Source: an uncultured Verrucomicrobia subdivision 3 bacterium (lineage in GTDB: Bacteria > Verrucomicrobiota > Verrucomicrobiia > Limisphaerales > UBA11358). Taken from it: a stretch of 64,000 nucleotides of DNA. Location: the NCBI GenBank assembly GCA_903895255.1, contig CAITTG010000092.1:128306-192305 (forward strand), written 5' to 3'. The notes under the pieces are model-generated. The model was not told where the DNA came from, did no database searches, and saw only the letters and a list, made by a program, of their open reading frames with translations. Each line of letters begins with the position of its first letter. Position 1 is the stretch's first letter. The position numbers were made by a program, and so were the translations under genes. Of this stretch, positions 11,201 through 19,374 are shown in pieces.

Positions 11201-12015
11201 TCCGCACTGGCGACCCCCGTCAGGGTGCCCCCGGCATTAATCGTCACCGGCAAACTCCCCACCGCCGAGGTGGAGCCGGCCAGCGCGTTGTCTGCGGACG
11301 CGACCGTTGCTCCACTGTTGATGGTCAGTCCGCTGCTTTTATAAATGCCGCTGGAGCCAGCATTAGGAAAAAAGAGGTCCAAAGTGCCGCCACTGACCAC
11401 CGTCGCCCCGGTGTAAAGATCCGCCGCATTGTTGGTGAGGGCCAAAACCCCGCTGCCAGTCAACGTCAAGCCGCCGGCCCCGGTCACCAAACCTTGCAAC
11501 GTCAGGTTGCCACCATTAGCCAGGGAAACGGTTTGATTGGCGGCCGCCAGTTTAATAGTTTCAATGATCGTCTCCGTGTAACCGCTGTTTTGACTGATGG
11601 CCGTGCCCGCCGTCGTCGTCCCGAGGGTGAATCCCGTGCCCGGCCCCTGGCCTGCCGCCACGGCGGGCGTGAAGGTGTAAGCCGGCGCATTGGCGGTAAA
11701 CGTAATACTCGTGAAGGTCCAGGCATTGGTTCCTCCAACGGTCAGATTGTCCGTCAGCGCATCCGCCACCGGCGAGGTCGCAGCACCGGCGCTGTTGTCC
11801 ACATCAAAAATCAAGGCATCACCCGAGATGGGGGGATTATTGGCCCCGGTCCAGTTGTTGGGGTTGACCGTGCCACTCCAATTAGCGGTTGTCCCGGTGG
11901 AATTCCAGGTATCAACGCCGTTGGCGGCGTGCCCGGCCGTCGCCACTGCCATCAGCAGCGTCCCGATAAGTAATGATAAGCGCGGGCCGTGAGCCATAGG
12001 GAGGGAAGTTTTCAT
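5281..12015 (-). CDS. Giant exported autotransporter-associated beta-strand repeat protein
   Basis: A 2244-residue protein. Residues 1-31 (MKTSLPMAHG... to GHAANG) look like a signal peptide; this start is preferred over 12096. The rest is rich in Gly, Thr, Asn, Ser and Val and carries many degenerate copies of the PATR-type repeat, for example GANTYSGATTV, NTYTGPTTVSAGTL and GANSYTGGTVLDTG, as in parallel beta-helix passenger domains. Sub-blocks open with a W-rich motif such as WNTTAANWQGG or WATANNWSG. There is no recognisable C-terminal autotransporter beta-barrel; the end resembles a small beta-sandwich (VTVLSTTNLTL to QFYILQGQ). A surface adhesin, matrix or polysaccharide-binding role is inferred. 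It contains almost no cysteine. Confidence 0.88.
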   Translation of the reverse strand: MKTSLPMAHGPRLSLLIGTLLMAVATAGHAANGVDTWNSTGTTANWSGTVNPNNWTGANNPPISGDALIFDVDNSAGAATSPVADALTDNLTVGGTNAWTFTSITFTANAPAYTFTPAVAAGQGPGTGFTLGTTTAGTAISQNSGYTETIIETIKLAAANQTVSLANGGNLTLQGLVTGAGGLTLTGSGVLALTNNAADLYTGATVVSGGTLDLFFPNAGSSGIYKSSGLTINSGATVASADNALAGSTSAVGSLPVTINAGGTLTGVASADGGAGGSTHIRGVLTLNGGTLANQGTGNEPAYGSWDLDDGVVVGGSQTAVISANDVIPSQAGGTTFNVAVTGGSPDLDVQGALIHGTSLADTGIIKTGAGTMQLDAVNTYTGPTTVSAGTLTINSSALLGGATGTYAGLITNNGTLNYNNSAAQTFSGVIRGTGAFNINSGTVTLTGANTYSGATTVASGANLTVLTGGSSMSAITMASSTTFSNSVISAGGQWDLTNNLAFTDNSSVLVLNYNSFSPGANAPIQVTGNVNFGATSTLIIDGNSLVPTGTYPLITANGFTGTVPTSANSSVTINLVGVVATVVQSGNTLNLVVSSGTGPISWGTGSGVWNTTAANWQGGGLYKDGDAVTFPDTTGTSPITVTLNSTVTPSAVTFTNNVKNYILTGTGGITGLTGLSALGSGSVTLGTGNTFTGPTTVSDGTLTLDFNQPAAPASGIIAGGSSLTLGNATLNILGNAATPSSQTFAGANFSSGNGLITFGNNNPSLTFNGAITAAKGATVAFPTNGGAIFGTVAGGAAGNVIGTGVGANDTAGFATFGAYDWASTTGSEVTNLTATAGYVATMGGTGQGQNMDVQANYTAGGNSGTTTLRFNTCTATNVNINGKWLVINAIMVTPNMGSTNAYIWSGNGTTGGGAYFGNYSASNPQQEYIWQNNLLGYFVDNGSLANGRGAGATAGVLSYIQAGPGTVVRGPNTYSGPYSGTNFLNGGFTVITTDNALGVASTGAGVMLGGGTLVANATLTLDNGGLEPRPIGLLNQGGGLAAAAGYTFTIDGTITGGAGTGPLIIGIPASTANGNVAGLLPGSGPGTANLTPVYGTGTVSLTGANSYTGGTVLDTGVLSIGSGSLGTGGVTFNGGTLQWTGTSPDISAQKVTVNAGGATLDVNGKTITLAGSIGNGGSGALTVINSGAPGVGGLYLNGGVSYTGGTVVASGAVLGGTGTIGGNINWNSGAYAVLNSASALTVSGAVTLNGTTVNVIGSGLTTGVYTLLTATGGIAGGSTVNSTPGGTGVVATGYAGVVSISGNSVILTVTQSGVTETWTDGAADQNWATANNWSGAFVPHRPGDVATFGTGGLGLPVNLNQPETVGGIAFNNAGSYTIAGANTLTLDGSGHGAAIGVSAGTTNAINTAVALNDNLTATVNAGDALTLGGSLANVSAAKSLTVNGGGTLVVSAANSYGPAAGAVGTTLAGATVQVGNNNSLAAGDVSVTGSSTLQATAPALSLANNISVANANTLAVVGGTGNTLTLNGVISGNGSLTGAGAGKAILGNVNNTYAGGTILNAGVLGIVADGAAAGTAGSLGVVPPLPTPNNILLNGGDLLGAATASLHPNRGIGIGSASIASAAVTTAQIDAASGQTLTIGGVIATAGNVGTNNLTVNSQPGSTGTVVLGGADTFNGTNIVAGGTEQLGNSLALQNSTLVYNTPGGVLSFGSLTAATVDGFNGSQNLALVNSTGAGVTLTIGNNNSGGIFSGNLSGPGSLFKVGSGTEILSAATYTGGTVVGSGSVIFNHPNITNGRLDISGVVQFGSSAIVAVNGGSLTSANGIYIVSATGYTGSSGVYNNLCTLTITNNATVTADADAGGRAISFGTGNARPGIGQYLQVGAGIGDQTVVVANGALDMFYTSGGSTVGNCAVYLDGGTLIVNKIQQSTGGGNQTADFDFNGGILEAATNDPAGGDFLPVLNYLTINVTNATVPAFISSSNYTITVAAALKGGGDAGLVKLGSGTLVLSGANTYSGLTTVSNGTLLVSGALNNSAENFAVNDGQAFGAYFDGSDTPQIGTLTLGQTSGATLLFTNLSSTTAAAFHADYVNLNGHCNLKVADAVNLTAGSEYPLCELGGGIITNSGGSLSLTLPPGVTGNLTNDYTIIPGYITLALNVTSIVPYVPPVVIGPPVVSGHDLILNASGGTPGDPVTVLSTTNLTLPLAQWTTITTGNYDGNGNFSYTVTGALSSGVPHQFYILQGQ

Positions 12016-12364
12016 GATGTTTTGGCCGGGTTGGCCGGGGTTTTTACTTAATGCCAGCAACTGGCTGGCGGTGGGTTGGGTTTGGAGGGTTCGCATGGCA
12101 GTGAGGATGTTGGGATTGGTCGCAACGCTTCAGATTTGCTTAAACGATTGCCGAGTAAGCATTAACAAATGGCCAGCCATGCCTTTGAGCGCGCTAAATC
12201 GCGACTCATCGCAAGACTGGTTCGGTTTAAACATGAACATGGCTTCATTGATACATGTGCGAACGGGCGGCCAAACGTGCCAAAAATTTCGACTTTTTTT
12301 TGAGACGGGCCTGCGGGGGGCGGAAAGTCGAGACCGAAACCATCCACGGCGGGAAAAAACCCAA
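12016..12364. other. Intergenic region upstream of the beta-strand repeat gene
   Basis: This 349-bp gap lies between the start of the giant repeat protein and the stop of the second kinase. It must hold the promoter of the repeat gene and the 3' end of the sigma/kinase transcript. I see no convincing hairpin terminator, repeat or coding frame. A poly-T tract at about 12294-12301 on the plus strand is the only notable composition feature. Confidence 0.5.
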
Positions 12365-14557
12365 CTACTGGAAGGCACTCGGCGCCGGGTCGCAATTTAC
12401 TACTGTGGCGGCTTGGTGCATCAGCACACTGGCATAAACCCAGTCGAACCAATAACCCCCATCCGACCGGCCGTGATCCAGGCCGGCTTGAAGTTTGCTC
12501 TCAACAGGCTGCCGGCCATCCTCGAATTCCGTGCACGCCTCGTCCGCCTGCCCCGTCCGAAGACACGCCATCGCCCGGATAAAATGCAGGTCGGCCTCAC
12601 ACGGGGGAAAGGGCGGATTTTGCGCCAGCCCCCGGTCACAGTATTGTATGGCCGCGGCATAATCGCCACAGCGGTATTTCCACAAGGCCAGCGGCATTAA
12701 AACCCACTGACTCCCCCGCGATTTATTCATGTAGGGCAGGTTGGTTTCAAAATAGTTTGCCATGGGTCTCAATGCCTCCAACTGCCGCGGGTCCAGCGGC
12801 TCCAGCAAACAAACAATCAGCACGCTGCTAACCGGTGTCGCCGTAAAATTTGTCACCGCCATTTGTAAAAATCGGGCATGGGTCTCAGGGTCCGGGCGTT
12901 TGGCCAGAACCGAACCACAAGCCTCGTAATCGAGTGCCACCTGACTGAGATTGTCCAAAGTGTCAATTTTTAGCAGGGCGCTGTAGCGATTGGCCGCCTG
13001 GGCCCAGCGGCCCTGCAAGGCCATCCATTCACCCACCGAACGAAGCGCCGAGTTGCCATCGAGGGTGGGTTTGGCCGGAAAGGCCCGCACCTGATTCAGG
13101 CTGGCATCCGCTTCATCGAATTTGCCCTGCGCAATGTACATCACCGCCTGGGTGATTTTGGCCCGGTCCTCCGCCTCGGCACGCAGCGTCACCTCCTGCT
13201 CCCGCGCCTCCCGCTCCCGAAAAAAAAGCCACGTGGACAATCCCAGGCCAATCATCAGGGCCAGGGCCACGGCGGCACCGGCGGCAAAAACAATTTTGTT
13301 GCGCCGCACTAATTTTTGCAGCCGGTAGAGCTGGCTGGGCGGTCGTGCCAGCACAGGCTCGCCTTCGAGGTATCGCTGAATGCTCAGGGCCAGCCCGTTC
13401 GCCGTTTCATAACGACGGTTGCGGTCCTTTTCCAGCGTCTTCATGACAATCCAATCCAAATCGCCCTTTAACTGCGAAATCAATTTCGGCGGCTCCACCT
13501 GGCGCTGCCCGGCCATCAATGTCAATTCTGTCCGCCGCAGCAAGGTCACCATGGTCGAGGGCAGCTGCGGCTCATCCTCCCGCAGCTTGCGCCGCATTTC
13601 CACCAACCCCAGTTTCATCAGCGCCTGCGTGTCAAACGGCGTCCGTCCTGTGAGCAGCTCATAAAGCAGCACTCCCAGACTGTAAATGTCACTGCGCGTG
13701 TCAACATCCAGCGCGCTGATGTCAGCCTGCTCGGGACTCATGTATGCGGGAGTGCCCACAAATTGTTCCGTGGGCGTGAACAAGGTGCGCTCAGTGAGAC
13801 TGCCCTGGGTGGCCTTGGCAATGCCGAAATCAATCACCTTTGGCACCGGCACCCCGTCATGGAGCGTCACCAAAATGTTGGAGGGCTTGATGTCGCGATG
13901 AATGACGCCCTTCTGATGCGCGTGCTGAATGGCCCGGCAGGTTTGGATAAACAATCCCAGCCGCTGGTTGGTGTCCAGTTGGCGCTCGTCACAATATTTG
14001 GTGATGCGCGTCCCCCGCACCAGTTCCATCACAAAATAAGGGCGTCCGGCCTCCGTGGCCCCTGCATCCAGCACCCGCGCAATGTTCGGATGATCCATCA
14101 TCGCCAACGCCTGCCGTTCCGCCTCAAACCGGGCAATCACACTTTGCGTGTCCATGCCCAGCTTGATGACCTTCAGCGCTACCTGCCGCCGGACCGGCTC
14201 CACCTGCTCCGCCAGATAAACCGTCCCGCAACCGCCCTCGCCAATTTTTTGGAGTAACTGGTAACGCCCCACCCGGCTGCCCACCAGGCTTTCGGCCAGA
14301 TCCTCCACCGGCATCATCCCCGGGGTCCGGAGTGCCGCCGCCGCCTGGGCGTCCAATCCGGGAACGTTTACCGCTGCGCGGCCGTGCTCAAAAAACTGCT
14401 CCGCCGCCCCCTGGGCTTGCAGCATTTCCTCCACCGCCGCCCGCAAAACGTCGTCGCCGCCACAGGCCTGATCCAAAAATTCCGTCCGCCGGGCGGCGTC
14501 CTTGATGTTGGCCGCCACAAAGCAGAGCGCCGCCTCCAGTTGGGATTCCACACTCAT
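12365..14557 (-). CDS. Serine/threonine protein kinase with TPR-like C-terminal region
   Basis: A 730-residue transmembrane Hanks-type kinase, paralogous to the one at 1-1873. Residues 99-370 are the kinase domain: glycine loop GEGGCGTV (106-113), Lys129 in VALKVIK, HRDIKPSN (220-227), DFG (243-245) and the APE-like AYMSPEQAD. A membrane helix spans about 421-446, followed by a charged coiled-coil stretch (REREAREQEVTLRAEAEDRA) and alpha-helical repeats resembling TPRs to the end. The start at 14557 is supported by the ATGA overlap with the sigma factor stop and by homology to the other module; the frame extends upstream but through the sigma gene. Likely signalling role with the coupled sigma factor. 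Confidence 0.92.
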   Translation of the reverse strand: MSVESQLEAALCFVAANIKDAARRTEFLDQACGGDDVLRAAVEEMLQAQGAAEQFFEHGRAAVNVPGLDAQAAAALRTPGMMPVEDLAESLVGSRVGRYQLLQKIGEGGCGTVYLAEQVEPVRRQVALKVIKLGMDTQSVIARFEAERQALAMMDHPNIARVLDAGATEAGRPYFVMELVRGTRITKYCDERQLDTNQRLGLFIQTCRAIQHAHQKGVIHRDIKPSNILVTLHDGVPVPKVIDFGIAKATQGSLTERTLFTPTEQFVGTPAYMSPEQADISALDVDTRSDIYSLGVLLYELLTGRTPFDTQALMKLGLVEMRRKLREDEPQLPSTMVTLLRRTELTLMAGQRQVEPPKLISQLKGDLDWIVMKTLEKDRNRRYETANGLALSIQRYLEGEPVLARPPSQLYRLQKLVRRNKIVFAAGAAVALALMIGLGLSTWLFFREREAREQEVTLRAEAEDRAKITQAVMYIAQGKFDEADASLNQVRAFPAKPTLDGNSALRSVGEWMALQGRWAQAANRYSALLKIDTLDNLSQVALDYEACGSVLAKRPDPETHARFLQMAVTNFTATPVSSVLIVCLLEPLDPRQLEALRPMANYFETNLPYMNKSRGSQWVLMPLALWKYRCGDYAAAIQYCDRGLAQNPPFPPCEADLHFIRAMACLRTGQADEACTEFEDGRQPVESKLQAGLDHGRSDGGYWFDWVYASVLMHQAATVVNCDPAPSAFQ

Positions 14558-15114
14558 GAATTCTGCGCCTGAATCCAGCGGAACAACTTGAGTTTGGCGT
14601 AAAACCATTGCCGGTTGATGGTTCGCAAACTGGTGCCCAGACTGTTCGCCACCTCCTCGTTGGTGAGCCCGCCAAAAAATTTCAGCAACACGATCCGGGC
14701 CGTCTCCGGATCCTCGCCCTCCAGCCATTCCAATGCCTCATGGATGAGCAGCACATATTCATCCGGGGTCGCCGCCGTGATCTCCAAATCCTCCAACGGC
14801 ACCCGCACCTGGCCGCCGCCGCGTTTCAGGACTGATTTGCGGCGGGCATTCTGGATTAGAATCTGTCTCATGGCCTCGGCCGCCGCGCCAAAAAAATGCC
14901 GCCGGTTTTCCCAGGATTGATGCCCGTCTCCCACCAGTTGCAGCCAGGCCTCATGCACCAGCGCCGTCGGTTGTAACGTATGGCCGGCGGATTCTCCCGC
15001 CATCCGTGCCGCCGCCAACCGCCGCAATTCCTCATAAACCAGCGGAAATAATTCCTCCGTGGCCCGGCGCTCGCCTCGACTGATGGATTCCAGCACCACC
15101 GTGACGTCACTCAT
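14554..15114 (-). CDS. ECF-type RNA polymerase sigma factor, second copy
   Basis: A 186-residue ECF sigma factor with the same start (MSDVTVVLESISRGE) and length as the copy at 1870-2430. EELFPLVYEELRRLAAARM marks region 2 and FFGGLTNEEVANSLGTSLRT the region-4 helix-turn-helix. It overlaps the downstream kinase by 4 bp. Divergence from the first copy is concentrated in the last 25 residues, which include the DNA-recognition helix (NSLGTSLRTINRQW versus ENMNLGLRTVKRHW), so the two may read different promoters; that is inference. A longer in-frame start at 15360 is rejected. Confidence 0.9.
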   Translation of the reverse strand: MSDVTVVLESISRGERRATEELFPLVYEELRRLAAARMAGESAGHTLQPTALVHEAWLQLVGDGHQSWENRRHFFGAAAEAMRQILIQNARRKSVLKRGGGQVRVPLEDLEITAATPDEYVLLIHEALEWLEGEDPETARIVLLKFFGGLTNEEVANSLGTSLRTINRQWFYAKLKLFRWIQAQNS

Positions 15115-15543
15115 GGATTTTCCCCATGCAATAGCAATTTTGACTCGCCGTGGCCATAATAAAGTCCTCGGGAGTTGGCAACAATTGCCATGACCCCTGA
15201 AGTTTGCCTGCTGGATGGGTGGCACAAATGCAGAAATCCGGCTGACTTTTCCAAAAATGGCGCTGCAGCAAAATAAAATCCAGAAGCCAATTAAGCCGGG
15301 GAAAGCGAGCCTTCTTTGATGCTTATTGGACAGTCCATGCCAGGCTGACTTCCAGGCCACTGACTCCTCCCAGTGAGGAGACCCTTCCTACCGCCGATCC
15401 GCGGTGACAACTCGTTAAATTTCCGCGCCATGCAAATCCGCGAAAAATTCGGATGCCAGAGAGGGACAAGAGATGGAAAAACTTAGGATGAACAGCTTGA
15501 CCACACTGAAGGCAAAACAAGTGAAAAAGCGCAATAAAATCAA
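15115..15543. other. Intergenic region between the sigma factor and tRNA-Ser
   Basis: This 429-bp region contains no credible gene. At 15364-15380 there is a small hairpin (CTCCTC, 5-base loop, GAGGAG) followed by CCCTTCCTACCGCC. It may be an interspersed palindromic repeat related in style to those at 32836 and 35782, but the similarity is too weak to be sure. The rest presumably carries the sigma/kinase promoter. Confidence 0.45.
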
Positions 15544-15631
15544 TGGCGGAGAGAGAGGGATTCGAACCCACGGTAGTGTTACCTACGCACGCTTTCCAGG
15601 CGTGTGCCTTAAACCACTCAGCCATCTCTCC
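15544..15631 (-). tRNA. tRNA-Ser (anticodon GGA), CCA encoded
   Basis: Read on the minus strand from 15631, the acceptor GGAGAGA pairs with TCTCTCC before discriminator G (15547) and an encoded CCA (15546-15544). The D-arm contains GGCTGAG...TTTAAGGC. The anticodon arm is CACGC-CTGGAAA-GCGTG with anticodon GGA, reading UCC and UCU. A long variable arm, typical of class II tRNA-Ser, precedes the T-arm with GGTTCGAATCC. All stems pair well and length (88 nt with CCA) is normal. No integrase or attachment-site duplication is visible nearby. Confidence 0.97.
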
Positions 15632-15726
15632 GCTGAAACCTCATCATGACCGATGCCCGGGCGCTTTTCAATTTAAAATTCCAACCTCTTGCCGAATGAG
15701 CGTCCAACTGGCAAATTAACCCGCAC

Positions 15727-17436
15727 ATGAAAAAAACCGTGTCCGATCCGCAACGCCCGTTTTCCAGCATCCTGTTTGACGGGAATGAACGCGCCGCCGC
15801 CCGCGCCATGCTGTATCCGGTGGGCTTCACCGCCGAGGATTTTAAGAAGCCCCTCATCGGGGTGGCCTCCACCTGGAGCGATGTCACGCCCTGCAACATG
15901 CACATCGACAAACTGGCCCGCGAAGCTGAGGCCGGTGCCAATGCCGCCGGCGGCAAGGCCATTATTTTCAATACCATCACGATTTCCGACGGCATCTCCA
16001 TGGGCACCGAAGGGATGAAATATTCCCTCGTCTCCCGCGAAGTCATCGCGGATTCCATCGAGACCGTGGTGGGTTGCGCGGGCATGGACGGGTTTGTGGC
16101 CATCGGCGGCTGCGATAAAAACATGCCCGGCTCCATGATTGCCATCGCGCGCATGAATCGCGCCGCTGTGTTTGTTTATGGGGGAACCATTTTGCCCGGC
16201 TGCATTACGGGTGATACCCGCAAACTGGACGTGGTTTCGGTTTTCGAGGCCATCGGCGCGCACGCGAATCACAAAATTACCGACGCCGAATTCCAAGCCG
16301 TGGAGCAGTGTGCGATTCCCGGCCCCGGCTCCTGCGGTGGCATGTACACCGCCAACACCATGGCCTCGGCCATCGAGGCCCTCGGCATGAGTCTGCCCAA
16401 TAGTTCCGCGCAAAACGCCGTTTCCCCGGCCAAGCTCGACGACTGCCGCCGCGCCAGTGCCGTGGTTCTGAACATGCTCAAAACCGGCCTCCGCCCGCGC
16501 GACATCCTCACCAAAAAGGCCTTTGAAAACGCCATTACCGTGGTTATCGCCCTCGGCGGGTCCACCAATGCGGTGCTTCATTTGCTGGCCATTGCCCATG
16601 CGGCCCAGGTCAAATTGTCATTGGATGATTTCACCCGCATCGGCAAGCGCGTGCCAGTGCTCGCGGATTTGAAACCCAGCGGCAAGCACCTGATGTCCGA
16701 GCTGATTGCCATTGGCGGCATTCGGCCGCTCATGAAAATCCTGCTACAGGCAGGTTTGCTGCATGGCGATGCGCTCACGGTGACCGGCGAAACCATGGCG
16801 GAAACCCTCGCCAGCGTGAAGCCTTACCCGGCCTATCAAACCATCATCAAGCCGCTCGACCAGCCCATCAAGAAAGACAGCCATCTGGTTATTCTGCGCG
16901 GAAATCTGGCCGTGGAAGGGGCGGTGGCCAAGATCACCGGTAAAGAAGGCCTGAAGTTCACCGGCCGCGCGCGTGTTTACAATTCCGAGGAACTGGCCAT
17001 GGCCGCCATATTGGATGGCACCATCGTCAAAGGTGATGTCATCGTCATTCGTTACGAAGGGCCGCGCGGCGGACCCGGGATGCGCGAAATGCTTTCCCCC
17101 ACCTCGGCGATCATGGGCAAGGGTCTGGGCAAGGACGTCGCGCTCATCACGGACGGCCGGTTTTCCGGCGGCAGCCACGGGTTCGTGGTGGGGCACATCA
17201 CGCCGGAAGCCTATGTGGGTGGAACCATCGCCCTGATTAAAAATGGCGACGCCATCACCATTGACGCGGAAAAACGCCTGCTCACCCTGGAAGTGACCGC
17301 GGCCGAGTTGAAAAAGCGCCAACTGGCGTGGAAAGCGCCCAAGCCGCTCTACACCCGTGGCGTGCTGGCGAAGTACGCCAGCCACGTCACGAGTGCCTCC
17401 CTGGGCGCGGTCACCGATGCGGATTTAAAACTCTGA
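15727..17436 (+). CDS. ilvD: Dihydroxy-acid dehydratase
   Basis: A 569-residue cytoplasmic iron-sulfur enzyme of branched-chain amino acid (and pantothenate precursor) biosynthesis, converting 2,3-dihydroxy-3-isovalerate to 2-oxoisovalerate and the isoleucine counterpart. Diagnostic motifs are the cluster ligands in [23 protein letters not shown] and [13 protein letters not shown], then [15 protein letters not shown]. The C-terminal [17 protein letters not shown] is the conserved IlvD/Edd signature. Length matches the family. It stands alone on the plus strand; its TGA directly abuts the TAA of the convergent CBS gene (TGATTA at 17434-17439). Confidence 0.97.
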   Translation: MKKTVSDPQRPFSSILFDGNERAAARAMLYPVGFTAEDFKKPLIGVASTWSDVTPCNMHIDKLAREAEAGANAAGGKAIIFNTITISDGISMGTEGMKYSLVSREVIADSIETVVGCAGMDGFVAIGGCDKNMPGSMIAIARMNRAAVFVYGGTILPGCITGDTRKLDVVSVFEAIGAHANHKITDAEFQAVEQCAIPGPGSCGGMYTANTMASAIEALGMSLPNSSAQNAVSPAKLDDCRRASAVVLNMLKTGLRPRDILTKKAFENAITVVIALGGSTNAVLHLLAIAHAAQVKLSLDDFTRIGKRVPVLADLKPSGKHLMSELIAIGGIRPLMKILLQAGLLHGDALTVTGETMAETLASVKPYPAYQTIIKPLDQPIKKDSHLVILRGNLAVEGAVAKITGKEGLKFTGRARVYNSEELAMAAILDGTIVKGDVIVIRYEGPRGGPGMREMLSPTSAIMGKGLGKDVALITDGRFSGGSHGFVVGHITPEAYVGGTIALIKNGDAITIDAEKRLLTLEVTAAELKKRQLAWKAPKPLYTRGVLAKYASHVTSASLGAVTDADLKL

Positions 17437-17886
17437 TTACTGGCTGTAACCGCCGGCAATATACTGCTCCATTTGCTCAATGGCCGCCTCCTGCGAGGAG
17501 ATCGTCCAATTCACGAGATCGCCAATTGAAATGATGCCCACCAGCTCCGTGCCCTGCAGCACGGGCAGGTGGCGCACGCGCCGCTCGGTCATCAAGCGCA
17601 TGCAGTCGGACACCGAGTCCTCCGAGGTCACGGCCACGACCGCGTTGGTGCAAATCTCCCAGACCTGGGTATCTTTCGAGGACTTACCCTGCAGGGCCAC
17701 CTTGCGGGTGTAATCGCGTTCGGTGAAGATACCCACGAGGGCGCCGTCGGACAGCACCGGCAGGGCGCCGATATTTTGGGCCGCCATCAATTTGATGGCA
17801 TCATAAACCGTGGCGGAGGGCGGCACGGACCACACCACCGGGCTTTTGTCATGGAGCAAGGAACTGACGGGAATGGTATTTTTCAT
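17437..17886 (-). CDS. Two-CBS-domain protein
   Basis: A 149-residue stand-alone pair of CBS motifs. The first (about 8-65) includes DAIKLMAAQNIGALPVL and VGIFTERDYTRKV; the second (about 75-135) includes DCMRLMTERRVRHLPVL and LVGIISIGDLVN. Such Bateman modules bind adenine nucleotides and act as energy-state sensors or regulators of other proteins; the partner is unknown here. It converges with ilvD with no spacer. A 7-bp inverted repeat (TCATAAG / CTTATGA) lies just upstream at about 17883-17907 and might be regulatory. Confidence 0.9.
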   Translation of the reverse strand: MKNTIPVSSLLHDKSPVVWSVPPSATVYDAIKLMAAQNIGALPVLSDGALVGIFTERDYTRKVALQGKSSKDTQVWEICTNAVVAVTSEDSVSDCMRLMTERRVRHLPVLQGTELVGIISIGDLVNWTISSQEAAIEQMEQYIAGGYSQ

Positions 17887-18087
17887 AAGTTTTCTTCGGG
17901 CTTATGATGGTTATCCGCCTGCTTAATATCAGATGCAAGCAAAAAATGCGACGGACGGGAAAATTAAAACGCCAGCATCGGCAGTCAATTTTCCACGCAG
18001 AGGCGTTGGGCCGAATGATTGGTGCCCGCGAATAAGCTTCCCCTGCCCCGCCAATGCATGATATAGTGACCGACTGTTTACAAACTT

Positions 18088-19290
18088 ATGGATACTTTAA
18101 CGACGATTATTCTCAAACCCGGCGAAGCGGACCGTATTGTGGCCGGCCACCCTTGGATTTACGGCACGGAAATTCTCCGCGTCTCCGCCCCCACCACGGA
18201 TGGCGAACTGGTGCAGGTCAAGGACCACCGCCAGCGTTTCCTGGGGACCGGCTTTTTCAACGCCAAATCCAAAATCCACGTCCGCCTGCTCTCCGCCGAC
18301 CGCGTGGAGGCCAATGCCGCTTTTTTTGAGGAACGCATCCGGGCTGCCCTGGCCGTGCGCCAGCAGTTTCTCCCCACGGCCACCTCGTTCCGGGTGGTGA
18401 ATGCCGAAAGCGACTTCCTCAGCGGGCTCATTGTGGACAAGTATGAGGACGTCCTCGTCGTTCAAATTTCCTCCCTCGGCATGGACCAGCGGAAGGCCGT
18501 TATCGTTCCCGTGCTGCAAAAAATCTTTAGTCCGCGCGCCATTTATGAGCGCAGCGACATGGCCTCCCGGAAATTTGAGGGCCTGGGTGACTCCAGCGGC
18601 TTGCTCGCCGGCGAAATCAACGGACCGATTGAAGTCAATCTAAACGGGCTGAAATTCGAGACCGACCTCATTGCCGGGCACAAAACCGGGATGTACCTGG
18701 ATCAACAATCCAATTATCAAGCCGTTTCCTTGTTTGCCAAAGGCGGCCAAGTGCTCGACTGCTTTAGTTTTCTGGGCGGGTTTGGTCTGCATGCGGCCCG
18801 CGCCGGGGCGGCCCATGTGCATTTGCTGGATCAAAGCGGCGACGCCATCCGGGCCTCGGAACGCAACGCGGCGACGAATGTGCTGACGGCCACCTGCTCC
18901 TACGAGGAAACCAACGTGTTTGACTGGCTCAAGAACAACACCGCGGTGAAGCCCCACGAACGGGTGATTCCGCGGTTTGATCTGATCATTCTGGATCCGC
19001 CTTCCTTCACGCGCAACCGCGCCTCGGTGCCGGATGCCTTGCGTGGGTACAAGGAAATTCATCTGCGGGCGCTCAAGCTGCTAAAACCCGGCGGCACACT
19101 GGCCACCTTCTGCTGTTCGCACCATGTGGACACCAACACCTTCCAGGACGTGATTCTTTCCGCAGCTTACGATACCCGGCACGTGCTGCGGCGGACGGCC
19201 ATTTATGCCCAAAGCCCGGATCATCCGGTCATCCCCATGATTCCGGAAACGGAATATTTAAAAGGGTTCGCTTTCCAAGTGGTGCGTTAA
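18088..19290 (+). CDS. rlmI: Class I SAM-dependent rRNA methyltransferase, RlmI family
   Basis: A 400-residue protein of the RlmI/YccW type, which methylates a cytosine (m5C) in 23S rRNA. An N-terminal PUA domain (about 5-80, with VAGHPWIYGTEI) precedes the Rossmann methyltransferase domain. VLDCFSFLGGFGLHAARAGA is the SAM-binding motif I and LIILDPPSFTRNR the motif IV. Cys350 in TFCCSHHVD is in the expected region near the C-terminus. The exact target base is inferred from family; the symbol is therefore approximate. Gene is monocistronic with 200 bp of upstream spacer. Confidence 0.88.
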   Translation: MDTLTTIILKPGEADRIVAGHPWIYGTEILRVSAPTTDGELVQVKDHRQRFLGTGFFNAKSKIHVRLLSADRVEANAAFFEERIRAALAVRQQFLPTATSFRVVNAESDFLSGLIVDKYEDVLVVQISSLGMDQRKAVIVPVLQKIFSPRAIYERSDMASRKFEGLGDSSGLLAGEINGPIEVNLNGLKFETDLIAGHKTGMYLDQQSNYQAVSLFAKGGQVLDCFSFLGGFGLHAARAGAAHVHLLDQSGDAIRASERNAATNVLTATCSYEETNVFDWLKNNTAVKPHERVIPRFDLIILDPPSFTRNRASVPDALRGYKEIHLRALKLLKPGGTLATFCCSHHVDTNTFQDVILSAAYDTRHVLRRTAIYAQSPDHPVIPMIPETEYLKGFAFQVVR

Positions 19291-19374
19291 AAGTTTCTTG
19301 GGGGGGGGCATTACCAGACCAAATTTGGCCGGGGCTGACCAAATAGTTGCTCCCAGGCCGGGAAGTGGCACATT

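Noticed and set aside
15544-15631. tRNA-Ser as an integration site for a mobile island
   Set aside because: No integrase, no duplicated tRNA 3' end and ordinary housekeeping genes on both sides.
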